NCBI RefSeq assembly: GCF_002090175.1
Contig: NZ_BBRN01000006.1
Coordinates: forward strand, 372,001 to 436,000
Reading direction: 5' to 3'
From: Demequina sp. NBRC 110057
GTDB lineage: Bacteria; Actinomycetota; Actinomycetes; Actinomycetales; Demequinaceae
Length of the DNA: 64,000 nt
Within the stretch, counting starts at the first letter, position 1. Each line of letters begins with the position of its first letter. Below, one piece after another: positions 24,680-33,770 of this stretch. A program made the translations under genes and the position numbers. The notes under the pieces were generated by a model. It ran no database searches, had not been told where the DNA came from, and saw only the letters and a program-made list of their open reading frames with translations.

Positions 24680-26076
24680 AGTTTGAATACCTTCCGGGGA
24701 ATGGCGCCGACGATGTCGCGCATCACCTCGGCCGCTTCGCTCTCGGGCAGGCGCCCCTCGACCACGATCTTGGCAAGGTAGGACGCGTCGCTGCGGCGAG
24801 CGACGTCGTGACGCGCCGGGATGGACAGAAAGGCGCGCGTATCGTCGATGAAGCCTGAGGTCCGGTAGAAGCCCGCTGTTTCCGAGACGGCGCCTCGGAA
24901 ACGCGCCATCGCATCGGGCGCGTCCAAGAACCACCAGGGTGCACCCACGTACACGCTGGGATAAAAGCCGGCGAGGGGAGCGAGCTCGCGCGAGAACACG
25001 GTCTCGTCGATGGTGAACAGCACGAGATGAAAGTCACGAGCCGTACCGAACGACTGCAGAAGCGGGCGCAGATTGTCGGTGTACTCCGTCCGAAGTGGGA
25101 TGTCGTGGCCGGTGTCGGGACCAAAGCGCTGGAACGTCTCGGTGTGGTGATTGCGGCGAACCCCGGGATGGATCGTCATGACGAGTCCGTCATCAACGCT
25201 CATCGCGGCCATCTGCCAGAGCATGTGGCCCCGAAATTCGCGGGCTTGAGCCTCGTTCAGTTCTCCGGCCACCGCGGCGTCGAATAACGCTTGCGCATCG
25301 ACACCTTCCAGCGTCGTCGTGTACGGGTCGATGACACCATGATCGGCCGATACGGCGCCCTGCGCGATGAACCGTTCACGCTGACTGCGGATCGCATCGA
25401 GGTACCCGGCGAAGGTGAGAGGCGCCTCGACTGACTCCACGAGCCGAGCGACGTTCTGAGCAAACCGCGGCGCCTGAGGGTCGACATACACGTCCGGGCG
25501 AAAGGTAGGCAGAACCCGGCCGCTGAACGTCGGATCCGCGGCGAGCCTTTGATGGTGTCGAAGGTCGTCGAGCGGATCGTCGGTGGTCGCGAGCACCTCG
25601 ATCCCGAAGCGCTCGAAGAGCGCCCTTGGCCTAAAGTCTGGCCGGGAAAGCTGGTCGGCGATGGCGTCGTAGGTGGCGTCCGCATTGGCGGTCGACAGGG
25701 TCTCCTCGATCCCAAACACGTCGGCGAGTGCGTCGGTCAGCCATATCCGCGAAGCAGTCCCGGCGAAGGCGCGCCAGTGCGTGCACAGTGCGCGCCAGGC
25801 CTCGCGAGGCTCCACCGTCGAGCCGCCCACTCCGAGCGCTGCGAGCGGGACGCCCTGGGCGTGGAGGAGCCGGGTGATGTAGTGATCGTGGACGAGAAGG
25901 AGGTCCGCCGGGTCCCGAAATGGCGTGTCGTCGGCAAGCCATGCGGCGGGCACGTGCCCGTGTGGCGAAACGATCGGTGCAGCCTCGACCTCGGCAAGGA
26001 GCCTCGCGGCAATGCGCCGAGTCGCAGGGTCCGCGGGAAGAAGGCGCTCCGGATCGCGGGAAGACGTCATTGGCAT
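24676..26076 (-). CDS. uxaC: Glucuronate isomerase
   Basis: A 466-aa UxaC, an amidohydrolase-like TIM-barrel enzyme that isomerises D-glucuronate to D-fructuronate (and galacturonate to tagaturonate). Typical segments are VSPHGHVPAAWLADD near the N-terminus, VHDHYITRLLHAQGV, and MTIHPGVRRNHHTETFQRFG. Length matches the family (about 470 aa). ATG 26076 lies 7 nt after a -10-like TTGAAT, suggesting a leaderless transcript; ATG 26070 is an alternative. First gene of the three-gene minus-strand operon, and controlled through the LacI-type operator upstream. Confidence 0.95.
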   Translation of the reverse strand: MPMTSSRDPERLLPADPATRRIAARLLAEVEAAPIVSPHGHVPAAWLADDTPFRDPADLLLVHDHYITRLLHAQGVPLAALGVGGSTVEPREAWRALCTHWRAFAGTASRIWLTDALADVFGIEETLSTANADATYDAIADQLSRPDFRPRALFERFGIEVLATTDDPLDDLRHHQRLAADPTFSGRVLPTFRPDVYVDPQAPRFAQNVARLVESVEAPLTFAGYLDAIRSQRERFIAQGAVSADHGVIDPYTTTLEGVDAQALFDAAVAGELNEAQAREFRGHMLWQMAAMSVDDGLVMTIHPGVRRNHHTETFQRFGPDTGHDIPLRTEYTDNLRPLLQSFGTARDFHLVLFTIDETVFSRELAPLAGFYPSVYVGAPWWFLDAPDAMARFRGAVSETAGFYRTSGFIDDTRAFLSIPARHDVARRSDASYLAKIVVEGRLPESEAAEVMRDIVGAIPRKVFKL

Positions 26077-26083
26077 ACGGGAT

Positions 26084-26124
26084 ATTCAAGCCCTGTGCGA
26101 CATCGATTGTCAATCGGTTGCCAA
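26084..26124 (-). promoter_or_regulatory. uxaC promoter with overlapping LacI-type operator
   Basis: On the minus strand the -35 box TTGACA (26108-26113) and -10 TTGAAT (26084-26089) are 18 bp apart. The 18-bp operator TTGTCAATCGGTTGCCAA at 26107-26124 (7 of 9 symmetric pairs, central CG) covers the -35 box. Four similar sites lie at 27335, 32011, 33771 and 52902. Confidence 0.7.
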
Positions 26125-26177
26125 CCAGACGCTCGGGCACGCGCGGTGATGCGTGGCGCTCGGCGACCGCCCGTGCG

Positions 26178-27215
26178 TCAGTTCTGGCGCACGGTGCCCG
26201 TGGAGCCTCTCACGACGAGTTCAGTGGTGACATCCGCCGTCCCATCCACTGGCTCGCCGACCCCGATGGTGCGGAGGAGGTGGCGTACTGCATCGGAACC
26301 GAGGCCGCGCAGATCACTGCGAACGGTGGTGAGGGGCGGGGTGATGAGTTCGGCGGCGAAGATGTCGTCAAAACCCGCGACTGAGAGGTCATCGGGAACG
26401 CGCAACCCTCGACGAGTCGCCTCCTGGATGAGGCCGATGGCGACGAGGTCGTTGTATGCGACGACTGCCGTCGCGCCCGAGGCCTCCGCGCGCTCGAACG
26501 CGGCAGCGCCGCCGGCGAGGGTGGGCGAGTGTGGGCCGATCTCGAAGATCGCGATGCCGTGCGACCGGGCCGCGTGGAGCAGCGCTTCCCAGCGGCGTGA
26601 GCTCATCCAGGACCTACTGGGCCCGCCAAGGAACGCGATGGATCGGTGCCCCAACTCGTCGAGATGATCCACGAGCTGTTGTGCACCGTGTGAGGGGTCA
26701 CTCGCCAGGTGGGGAATGCCTTTTACCTCGCGGTTTAGGGTGATCAACGGCTTGCGTTCAGCGAGCCTGACAATTTCCTTATCGGGCAGTCGTGTGGTGC
26801 CGAGAATGACTCCATCGACCGCAGGGGTGATGCGCTCGACAGTGTTGGCCTCGACGGCGCCCGATTCTTGAGACTCCGAGATCACAAGGGTGTAGCCCGC
26901 GATGCTCGCCGCCCGTTCCGCGCCACGGATGGTCTCGAACACGACGGGGTTGGTGATGTCCGCGACGATGAGTGCGATCGTGTTTGTTCGCCCCGTGGGG
27001 AGTGCGCGTGCCAGCGGATTGATCTGGAAATGCAACTCATCCGCCGCCGCACGGATGCGCGCCTCGGTCTTCGCGCTCACTCGACCCGGTTGGTTGAGGG
27101 CACGCGAGACGGTGGAGGGATTCACACCCGCGGCTTCCGCGATGTCGTAGATGGTGGCGGCGCCAGACTTCCGGCGGCGGCCAGAAGAGGCAACGCTCTC
27201 CGCGGCATCAGTCAT
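26178..27215 (-). CDS. LacI-family regulator of the uronate regulon
   Basis: A 345-aa repressor. The HTH is TIYDIAEAAGVNPSTVSRAL (about residues 21-40) with the hinge INPLARALPTGRT, followed by the sugar-binding domain ending GFDDIFAAELITPPLTTVR. ATG 27215 has a strong GGAGGA upstream. It lies between the uxaC and eda operons, each of which carries a related 18-bp operator. It is therefore the natural candidate for all five sites in the window, with glucuronate, fructuronate or a pathway product as inducer. The assignment is inference from position and site similarity. Confidence 0.9.
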   Translation of the reverse strand: MTDAAESVASSGRRRKSGAATIYDIAEAAGVNPSTVSRALNQPGRVSAKTEARIRAAADELHFQINPLARALPTGRTNTIALIVADITNPVVFETIRGAERAASIAGYTLVISESQESGAVEANTVERITPAVDGVILGTTRLPDKEIVRLAERKPLITLNREVKGIPHLASDPSHGAQQLVDHLDELGHRSIAFLGGPSRSWMSSRRWEALLHAARSHGIAIFEIGPHSPTLAGGAAAFERAEASGATAVVAYNDLVAIGLIQEATRRGLRVPDDLSVAGFDDIFAAELITPPLTTVRSDLRGLGSDAVRHLLRTIGVGEPVDGTADVTTELVVRGSTGTVRQN

Positions 27216-27334
27216 GAGTCCTCCTGTCAGCCCGAATGGTAGCCGGTGCGTCTTTGCGACCGCCTACCTGTCCATCCGTGAACGGACCATCACGGCGTGA
27301 TTAATGCGCCGTGGTGTTGTACGGTTCCACCCTA

Positions 27335-27352
27335 ATGGCATTCGGTTGCCAA
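27335..27352. promoter_or_regulatory. LacI-type operator before eda
   Basis: ATGGCATTCGGTTGCCAA matches the other four sites most closely in its right half (GGTTGCCAA); 6 of 9 pairs are symmetric. It lies about 100 bp before eda. The promoter boxes here are unclear, so it may act as a roadblock. Confidence 0.6.
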
Positions 27353-27449
27353 ACGAGCATCGACGCTTGCTGGCATCGGTGGTCGGTGCGGCGACGGCAT
27401 GAGATCAACAGCGATGCGGCTGTTGGGGACGCTGATGAGGAGCGAAAGC

Positions 27450-28097
27450 ATGGCGAGTGTGAGTGACGTGCTGTCCGGGTTGGGTGAGCATCGGTTGGTG
27501 CCGGTGGTGGTGCTGGATGCCGCGGCCGATGCCTCGGGTCTGGCCGAGGCGTTGGTTTCTGGTGGTTTGCCGGTGGCGGAGGTGACGTTCCGCACGCCTG
27601 CTGCAGCGGAGTCGATCCGGGTAATGGCCGCGCGTGGCGACATGATCGTGGGTGCGGGCACGGTGCTCACCGCAGCTCAGGTGGATGAGGCTGCCGATGC
27701 CGGTGCTTCCTATGTGGTCTCGCCCGGCCTGTCACGTGCGGTGGTCGAGCGGTGCGGCGAGCGTGGCGTGCTGGCGCTGCCCGGTGCCGTGACGGCGTCC
27801 GAGGTGATGGCGGCCCTCGAGCTGGGGGTGACGACGGTGAAGTTCTTCCCCGCGGAGACTTCCGGTGGTGCCGCGGCGGTGAAGGCCTTGGCGGCTCCGT
27901 TCAAGGACGTGAGGTTCGTGCCGACTGGGGGGATTGGGCCGAAGAATCTTCACGAGTATCTGTCGATCCCTGCCGTGCATGCGGTCGGGGGCTCGTGGAT
28001 GGTCCCGCGCGACCTGATCGCCTCGGGTGACTTTGACGAAGTGGAGCGTCTGACGGCCCAGGCCGTGGCGCTGGCGGGCAGGGAGGCCCTGGTATGA
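27450..28097 (+). CDS. eda: KDPG aldolase
   Basis: A 215-aa 2-keto-3-deoxy-6-phosphogluconate aldolase, the last step of hexuronate breakdown, giving pyruvate and glyceraldehyde 3-phosphate. Visible are the Glu in PVAEVTFRTP, the DMIVGAGTVLT and VSPGLSRAVV strands and the Schiff-base Lys in TTVKFFPAE. ATG 27450 has GAGGAG 7 nt upstream. It overlaps kdgK by ATGA. The stretch from eda to kdgK still carries the common GGCCGATGC/GCATCGGCC motif that is lost further right. Confidence 0.94.
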   Translation: MASVSDVLSGLGEHRLVPVVVLDAAADASGLAEALVSGGLPVAEVTFRTPAAAESIRVMAARGDMIVGAGTVLTAAQVDEAADAGASYVVSPGLSRAVVERCGERGVLALPGAVTASEVMAALELGVTTVKFFPAETSGGAAAVKALAAPFKDVRFVPTGGIGPKNLHEYLSIPAVHAVGGSWMVPRDLIASGDFDEVERLTAQAVALAGREALV

Positions 28098-29197
28098 CCG
28101 TGCTGAGTGTGAAGCCCGCATCCGAGTGCCGTTTCGATGCTGTGTCGCTTGGTGAGGTGATGCTGCGCCTGGATCCCGGTGAGGGACGCATCCGCACCGC
28201 CAGGTCCTTTACGGCCTGGGAGGGCGGGGGCGAGTACAACGTCTCTCGCGGCCTGGCTCGAGCGTTCGGATACCGCACCGGGATCGTCACGGCGTTGGCG
28301 GATAACGAGGTCGGGCATCTAGTGGAGAACCTGATCCTCGCCGGCGGAGTCGACATCAGCAATGTGGTGTGGAAGGCGTATGACGGCATCGGCCGCCAGG
28401 TCAGGAATGGCCTGAACTTCACCGAGCGTGGCTTCGGAGTCAGGGGCGCCGTGGGCGTCTCGGACCGCGGCCACACGGCCGCCTCCCAACTCACCGCGCA
28501 GGACGTGGACTTCGATCGCCTCTTCGGTGAGCTGGGCGTGCGGTGGCTTCACACCGGCGGTATCTACGCGGCCCTGTCCGACACGGCCGCCGAGACGGTC
28601 ATCGCGGCCGTCGAGGCCGCCCACCGTCACGGCACCGTCGTCTCGTACGACCTGAACTACAGGCCGAGTCTGTGGAAGGCCATTGGTGGCAAGGAGCGTG
28701 CCCAGGAGGTCAACCGCGCGATCGCCCCTCATGTCGACGTGATGATCGGCAACGAGGAGGACTTCACCGCCTCCCTCGGCTTCGAAGTCCCCGGCGTTGA
28801 CGAGGACCTCGCCGAGCTCGACGTTGCCGGCTTCGAGTCGATGATCGGCGCCGCTGCTGAGGCGTTCCCCAACTTCCAGGTCATCGCCACCACGATGCGT
28901 GGCGTGAAGAGCGCGACCGTGAACGACTGGGGAGCCCTGGCCTGGTCCAAGGACACCGGCGTCGTGCGTGCCACCCAAAGGGATGGCCTGGAGATCCTGG
29001 ACCGTGTGGGCGGAGGCGACTCCTTCGCGTCCGGCCTCATCCACGGCTTGCTCGAGGGCGAAACCCTCGAGTGTGCCGTCAACCTCGGCGCCGCCCACGG
29101 CGCCCTGGCCATGACGACCCCGGGCGACACGACCATGGCCACCAAGGCCGAGGTCCACAAGCTCGCCGCCGGCGGCGGCGCCCGCGTCGACCGCTAA
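28094..29197 (+). CDS. kdgK: 2-keto-3-deoxygluconate kinase (PfkB family)
   Basis: A 367-aa PfkB-type kinase that phosphorylates KDG to KDPG with ATP. Features: SLGEVMLRLDPGEGRI at the start, WEGGGEYNVSRGLARAFG (substrate region), SYDLNYRPSLWK, and the ATP-site/catalytic-base motif DRVGGGDSFASGL. It is slightly longer than typical KdgK. ATG 28094 overlaps the eda stop, so translation is coupled. Cytoplasmic. The neighbours eda and uxuA fix its place in the pathway. Confidence 0.92.
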   Translation: MTVLSVKPASECRFDAVSLGEVMLRLDPGEGRIRTARSFTAWEGGGEYNVSRGLARAFGYRTGIVTALADNEVGHLVENLILAGGVDISNVVWKAYDGIGRQVRNGLNFTERGFGVRGAVGVSDRGHTAASQLTAQDVDFDRLFGELGVRWLHTGGIYAALSDTAAETVIAAVEAAHRHGTVVSYDLNYRPSLWKAIGGKERAQEVNRAIAPHVDVMIGNEEDFTASLGFEVPGVDEDLAELDVAGFESMIGAAAEAFPNFQVIATTMRGVKSATVNDWGALAWSKDTGVVRATQRDGLEILDRVGGGDSFASGLIHGLLEGETLECAVNLGAAHGALAMTTPGDTTMATKAEVHKLAAGGGARVDR

Positions 29198-29236
29198 ACC
29201 ACAGCATCGGCCACAAGAAAGCAGAAGGATCACCTG

Positions 29237-30457
29237 ATGGAGAAGACCTGGCGTTGGTACGGGCCCGCAGACAGCGTGACGCTGTCGCAGGTGCGTCAGA
29301 CGGACGCGACCGGGGTCGTGACTGCCCTGCACCACATCGCGAACGGCGAGGTGTGGAGCGTCGACGAGATCAGGAAGCGTCAGCGCGAGTGCGCGGACGC
29401 TGGGCTCACATGGTCCATCGTCGAATCCGTCCCCGTCCACGAGGACATTCGCCGCGGTGCCCCCGGCCGCGACGGGTGGATCGACAAGTACTGCCAGACG
29501 TTGCGCCACCTCGCGGAGTGCGGCATCGACATGGTCTGCTACAACTTCATGCCCGCGCTGGACTGGACGCGTACCGACCTCGACTGGCCGCTTCCCAACG
29601 GCGGTACCGCGCTGCGCTTCGACGCAGACGCCGTTGCTGCCTTCGACATGTGGGTCCTCGAGCGTGAGGGCGCGGAGGCTAGTTACTCTCCAGCGCGACT
29701 CGAGAGTGCCCGAGCATGGCTCGATGCCGCCTCGCAGGACGAGGTCGACCGTGTGACCACCACCCTGCTCGCCGGGCTTCCCGGCGCCGAGGAGTCCTAC
29801 TCGGTGGAGGAGTTCCGCGACGCCCTTGCCGCGTATGCCGGGCAGACTCACGAGTCCATGCGCGACAACCTTGCCTACTTCCTGGAGCGGGTCATCCCTG
29901 TCGCCGAGGAGGTCGGCGTGCGGATGGCCATCCATCCCGATGACCCGCCGTTCGACCTCTTCGGCATCCCGCGTGTGGTGTCGACGATGGAGGACGCGCA
30001 GTGGATTCTGGACGCCGTCCCCAGCCCCGCGAATGGCCTGACCCTGTGTGTGGGCTCGTACGGAGTGCGTGCCGACAACGATGTGGTCGAGATGGCTCGG
30101 CGGTTCGCGGATCGCATCTACTTCTCCCACCTGCGGTCGACCCGCCGCGAGGAGGACCCCGACTCGTTCCACGAGGCCGTCCACATTGACGGCGACATCG
30201 ACATCGTCGGCGTGGTGCGCGCATTGGTGGTCGAGGAGCGTCGCCGGGGCGCCGACGGCCCACGGATCTCCATCCGCTCGGACCATGGCCACAGGATCTT
30301 GGACGACCTGACGCGCGACTCGGCCCCCGGCTATCCGCTCATCGGCCGTATGAAGGGCCTCGCCGAGGTACGTGGGGTGGAGCTCGCCGTCAACCACGCG
30401 CTCGACGCGGCATCGGAGCCGGACCCTGCCATCCATGCTCAGCAGACCGGAAGGTGA
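29237..30457 (+). CDS. uxuA: Mannonate dehydratase
   Basis: A 406-aa UxuA that dehydrates D-mannonate to 2-keto-3-deoxygluconate. Characteristic segments are MRWYGP-like WRWYGPADSVTL at the start, ECGIDMVCYNFMPALDWTRT, the metal-site pieces MAIHPDDPPF and YFSHLRSTRR, and RSDHGHRIL near the end. Length fits the family (about 390-400 aa). GAAGGA precedes ATG 29237. The GH43 gene starts 5 bp after its stop, so release and breakdown of sugars are encoded on one transcript. Confidence 0.95.
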   Translation: MEKTWRWYGPADSVTLSQVRQTDATGVVTALHHIANGEVWSVDEIRKRQRECADAGLTWSIVESVPVHEDIRRGAPGRDGWIDKYCQTLRHLAECGIDMVCYNFMPALDWTRTDLDWPLPNGGTALRFDADAVAAFDMWVLEREGAEASYSPARLESARAWLDAASQDEVDRVTTTLLAGLPGAEESYSVEEFRDALAAYAGQTHESMRDNLAYFLERVIPVAEEVGVRMAIHPDDPPFDLFGIPRVVSTMEDAQWILDAVPSPANGLTLCVGSYGVRADNDVVEMARRFADRIYFSHLRSTRREEDPDSFHEAVHIDGDIDIVGVVRALVVEERRRGADGPRISIRSDHGHRILDDLTRDSAPGYPLIGRMKGLAEVRGVELAVNHALDAASEPDPAIHAQQTGR

Positions 30458-30462
30458 AACAC

Positions 30463-31932
30463 ATGGACACGCCCATCATCGCCGGCTTTCACCCGGACCC
30501 TTCCGTCTGTCGCGTAGGTGAGTGGTTTTACCTCGCCAACTCATCGTTCGAATACGTGCCCGGCGTGCCCATCCACCGATCTCGAGACCTCGTATCCTGG
30601 GAACTCGTGGGACACGCCCTGCCGGACGCGGCGTCAGTCAACGCGCCCCTCGGTGCGGAGGGCGCAAGCAAGGGGATCTTTGCTCCGACCCTGCGCCATC
30701 ACGATGGCCGGTTCTGGCTGACCACCACCAGTATCCGTTCGGTGATGAACGGCCAAATGATCACCTGGGCCGACGACCCTGCTGGGCCGTGGTCGTCTCC
30801 GGTCTTCGTTCCCGGTACCCCGGGCATCGATCCCGACCTGACGTGGGACGAGGACGGAACGTGCTACCTCACGTACAAGGGATTCATGCCCTCGGGCATC
30901 CACCAGGTGGCAATCGATCCGCTCACCGGGACCGTCCTTGGCGACGACACAGTGATCTGGGAGGGGAGCGGACTCGCTGAGTGCGAGGGACCACACGTCT
31001 TTCGGCGCGACCGATGGTGGTACTTGCTCGTTGCCGAAGGCGGCACGCACACGGGGCATGGAATCTCGATAGCGCGTTCGCTCGAGATTGGCGGCCCGTA
31101 CGAATCTTGCCCGCAGACCCCGTTCTATACGCATCGCTCGACCAATGCGCCCGTGCAGGCAACGGGTCACGGCGACATGGTGGAACTCGCCGATGGTCGC
31201 TGGGCGATGGTGCACCTCGGCATTCGCCAGCGGGGCTCCTTCCCGCGCTTCCACGTGCTGGGACGAGAGACCTTCGCGGTAGGCATCGACTGGGTCGACG
31301 GATGGCCAGTGGTCGACGAAGAGAGCTTTCTGGCGCCCCGGGTCGACGGTTCGTATACCGATGAATTCGACCAAGGAGGCCTCGACCCGCACTGGGTCGC
31401 CCCGGGCGAGGCTCCGCGTGACCTCGCAACGCTTCCCCACGACGGCGGGGTGCGCCTGGGTGAAGGCCGTGCGGCCGACGCGGGCGAGCAGGGCCGTGCA
31501 CTCTGCCGCCGAGTGACCGATCACGACTGGGAAGCCGTGGTGGAGTTGGGTGAAGGGGACCTGTGCGTCTCTGTCCGATTGGACGCCAGCCACTGGTACG
31601 GCATCGAGCGCGTGGGGTCCACCATCCGTGCCCGAGCCGTCAGCGCGCCACTCGACCAGATCTTCGCCGGTGTGGAGTCGCTCCCGGGCGACCGTGTGGT
31701 GCTGAACGCACGCACGGCCGGGAACTCGGGTTTTGGGCTTGGGCCCGACACCGTCACGCTGGCGGTGGATCGCCAGGGGGAGCGCCTAGTCCTTGCCGAG
31801 CTCGACGGTCGTCACCTCTCGACGGAGGTCGCCGGGGGCTTTACCGGTCGCATGCTCGCGCTTGAAGCGCTCGGCGGGTCAGCAACATTTGCGAAGGTGA
31901 CGTACACGTCGATCGCTGCTCCCGCGGCTTAG
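30463..31932 (+). CDS. Glycoside hydrolase GH43 (xylosidase/arabinofuranosidase-like)
   Basis: A 489-aa two-domain GH43. The N-terminal five-bladed propeller (about residues 1-300) has the base Asp12 in AGFHPDPS, the pKa-modulating Asp in GIDPDLTWD and the acid Glu in AECEGPHVF. The C-terminal beta-sandwich (about 310-489, beginning TDEFDQGGLDPHW) is the GH43 C2 domain of beta-xylosidases. No signal peptide. ATG 30463 is chosen with GGAAGG 8 nt upstream; GTG 30454 overlaps uxuA. It probably removes xylose or arabinose from imported oligosaccharides. Confidence 0.88.
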   Translation: MDTPIIAGFHPDPSVCRVGEWFYLANSSFEYVPGVPIHRSRDLVSWELVGHALPDAASVNAPLGAEGASKGIFAPTLRHHDGRFWLTTTSIRSVMNGQMITWADDPAGPWSSPVFVPGTPGIDPDLTWDEDGTCYLTYKGFMPSGIHQVAIDPLTGTVLGDDTVIWEGSGLAECEGPHVFRRDRWWYLLVAEGGTHTGHGISIARSLEIGGPYESCPQTPFYTHRSTNAPVQATGHGDMVELADGRWAMVHLGIRQRGSFPRFHVLGRETFAVGIDWVDGWPVVDEESFLAPRVDGSYTDEFDQGGLDPHWVAPGEAPRDLATLPHDGGVRLGEGRAADAGEQGRALCRRVTDHDWEAVVELGEGDLCVSVRLDASHWYGIERVGSTIRARAVSAPLDQIFAGVESLPGDRVVLNARTAGNSGFGLGPDTVTLAVDRQGERLVLAELDGRHLSTEVAGGFTGRMLALEALGGSATFAKVTYTSIAAPAA

Positions 31933-32010
31933 GTTCTACTCCCGAGCGACCCGCACTCCCGGGGGGACCGCGCCTCGACACGAGTCGATGACAACGATTC
32001 GGTCACGCTC

Positions 32011-32028
32011 TAGGCAACCGGTTGCTTA
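32011..32028. promoter_or_regulatory. LacI-type operator in the promoter of the family-5 binding protein
   Basis: TAGGCAACCGGTTGCTTA is the most symmetric of the five sites (8 of 9 pairs, central CCGG). Its right half contains TTGCTT (32022-32027), which is 18 bp from TTCACT (32046-32051) and could be the -35 box. A TetR-type site follows after 3 bp. Confidence 0.7.
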
Positions 32029-32031
32029 AAG

Positions 32032-32051
32032 AGTAACCACCGTGGTTCACT
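32032..32051. promoter_or_regulatory. TetR-type operator, second copy
   Basis: AGTAACCACCGTGGTTCACT is nearly the 19-bp palindrome found between the rhamnosidase and TetR genes at 50824-50842, with one inserted C in the right arm and one change in the centre. It lies in the spacer and -10 region of the promoter for the binding-protein gene. The lead-in also matches: TTGCTTAAAG here, TTGTTTAAAG at the rhamnosidase. Confidence 0.7.
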
Positions 32052-32125
32052 AAGGGTGCCAGAGAAGGACGGGCGTGACGCCCCCGCACCTCTCGGACCT
32101 CTGCATTTACGACAAAGGAGTTCAC

Positions 32126-33715
32126 ATGCAGCACATGACGCCACGTGCGCCGTCGACGCGGATGCGCGCCGGTGCGGCCGTAGCCATCGGCGCGCTTGTC
32201 GCCCTGGCCGGTTGTTCGAGCAACGAGGGCGCTGCCGAGCCGTCCGGATCCTCCGAGGAGACCACGGCCGCCGTCGCGGGGCCCACCACGCTCCAGATCT
32301 CTACGAACCGCGCGCCGTCCCCTTTTGACCCTGTGCAGATGCAGCGCGGAACTGACGCTCTTATCTGGGGCTCGATCTACGACACGATGTTCATCATCGG
32401 TCCGGATGGGGAGCTCGTGCCCCACCTCGCCGAGTCGTACGAGTACTCGGACGACGGGCTGCAGCTCACGCTCCATCTTCGCGAGGGCCTGACGTTCTCC
32501 AATGGCGGTCCCGCCACGGCCGAGGACTACGCCGCGACGCTGCTGTATGTGCGTGACAACCCGGGCTCCAATCAGACGCTCACCGACCGCATCGAGAGCG
32601 TCGAGGCCGTCGATGAGACGACCGTCGAGATCACCTTCAGCCAGCCCGACCCTGGCTTCCTGTTCGATCTGACGAGCAGCATTGGGATCATCGCTGACCC
32701 GGAGCTGATGACGGAAGAGTCGTACGGCCTTGAGCCCATCGGTGCGGGCCCGTACGTCCTCGACACCGACGCATCGCTCGCCGGCACCGAGTATGTCCTC
32801 ACTAAGCGCGACGACTATTGGAACGCCGACGCTTACCCGTTCGAAGAAATCACGGTGAGCGTGATCGCCGATGCGACCGCCATCGAGAACGCGCTGCGTG
32901 CGGGTGAGCTTGACATCGCCAACGTGTCGTCCCAGGTAGCGCCGCAGTTTGAGGCAGACGCGAACTTCACCCTTCAGTCGTTGCAGGCGAGCTCGTCGAT
33001 CTTCATCGATATCGCGGATCGAGACGGAACTGTAGCTCCGGCCCTCGCAGACGTCCGGGTCCGTCAGGCCATCAATATGGCCTTCGACCGTGAGGGTATG
33101 GTCACCAACCTGCTGGGCGGCACCGGCATCCCCGCGCACCAGATGTTCTTCCCCTCGACCTCCGGGTACGACCCCGAGCTCGAGGGCTACTATCCCTACG
33201 ACCTCGAGGGCGCGAAGGCGCTCATGGAGGAGGCGGGGTACGGAGACGGCTTCACCATCGACATGCCGTCCCTCGTGTATACGACGACATTCGAGCCAGC
33301 GGTGACTCAGGCGCTGGCTGACATTGGGATCACGGTGAACTGGACCTCGGTTCCGCCGCAGGACACCGTGTCGGCGCTGCTGTCGGGCGAGTACCCCGTG
33401 GTCATGTGGTTCGCCTCGACCCTGCCCTCGCCGAATGAAGTCGATGACTACTACGGCACCACAGCGTTGCTCAACCCGTTCCGCACGACGGACCCCGAGC
33501 TCGACCCGCTTCTCGCGGAGGCCGACGCCGTCGCTGACGCTTCGACGGCTGGGGACCTGTACCAAGAGATCAACCGCACGGCGACGGAGCTCGCCTGGTA
33601 TGCCCCGCTGTTCTTCACTGGGCAGCAGTTCGCCTCGCGCACCGGATACGAGTACATCGGTACCGAGAGCCAGCAGTCGGTTCGCATCGAGAGTTACGGC
33701 GTCAGCGCAGGCTGA
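32126..33715 (+). CDS. ABC transporter substrate-binding lipoprotein, family 5
   Basis: A 529-aa lipoprotein with a signal peptide and lipobox ALAGC (about residues 20-32), a Ser/Glu-rich linker and a family-5 (DppA/OppA-like) fold: PHLAESYEYSDDGLQLTLHLREG in two pieces near 95-120, and VRVRQAINMAFDREGMV near 310. Family-5 systems carry peptides but in actinobacteria also oligosaccharides; this context points to uronate- or rhamnose-containing glycosides. ATG 32126 has a strong AAAGGAG at 32114-32120. The gene has its own dual-operator promoter and is followed by a strong hairpin, so it is transcribed separately from the permeases. Confidence 0.9.
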   Translation: MQHMTPRAPSTRMRAGAAVAIGALVALAGCSSNEGAAEPSGSSEETTAAVAGPTTLQISTNRAPSPFDPVQMQRGTDALIWGSIYDTMFIIGPDGELVPHLAESYEYSDDGLQLTLHLREGLTFSNGGPATAEDYAATLLYVRDNPGSNQTLTDRIESVEAVDETTVEITFSQPDPGFLFDLTSSIGIIADPELMTEESYGLEPIGAGPYVLDTDASLAGTEYVLTKRDDYWNADAYPFEEITVSVIADATAIENALRAGELDIANVSSQVAPQFEADANFTLQSLQASSSIFIDIADRDGTVAPALADVRVRQAINMAFDREGMVTNLLGGTGIPAHQMFFPSTSGYDPELEGYYPYDLEGAKALMEEAGYGDGFTIDMPSLVYTTTFEPAVTQALADIGITVNWTSVPPQDTVSALLSGEYPVVMWFASTLPSPNEVDDYYGTTALLNPFRTTDPELDPLLAEADAVADASTAGDLYQEINRTATELAWYAPLFFTGQQFASRTGYEYIGTESQQSVRIESYGVSAG

Positions 33716-33720
33716 CCTCG

Positions 33721-33752
33721 GCCGGGCCGTCGGGACATCCCGACGGCCCGGC
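33721..33752 (+). terminator. Strong hairpin after the binding-protein gene
   Basis: A perfect 14-bp stem (GCCGGGCCGTCGGG with its complement) and a 4-nt loop begin 5 bp after the stop codon. There is no T-tract, but the stem is strong enough to be a terminator or an mRNA end protector. Confidence 0.75.
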
Positions 33753-33770
33753 GCACGTCGGCCTCGCGGG

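Noticed and set aside
28319-30436. Open frame of about 700 codons antisense to kdgK and uxuA
   Set aside because: A composition artefact of GC-rich third positions; the sense frames carry clear catalytic motifs.
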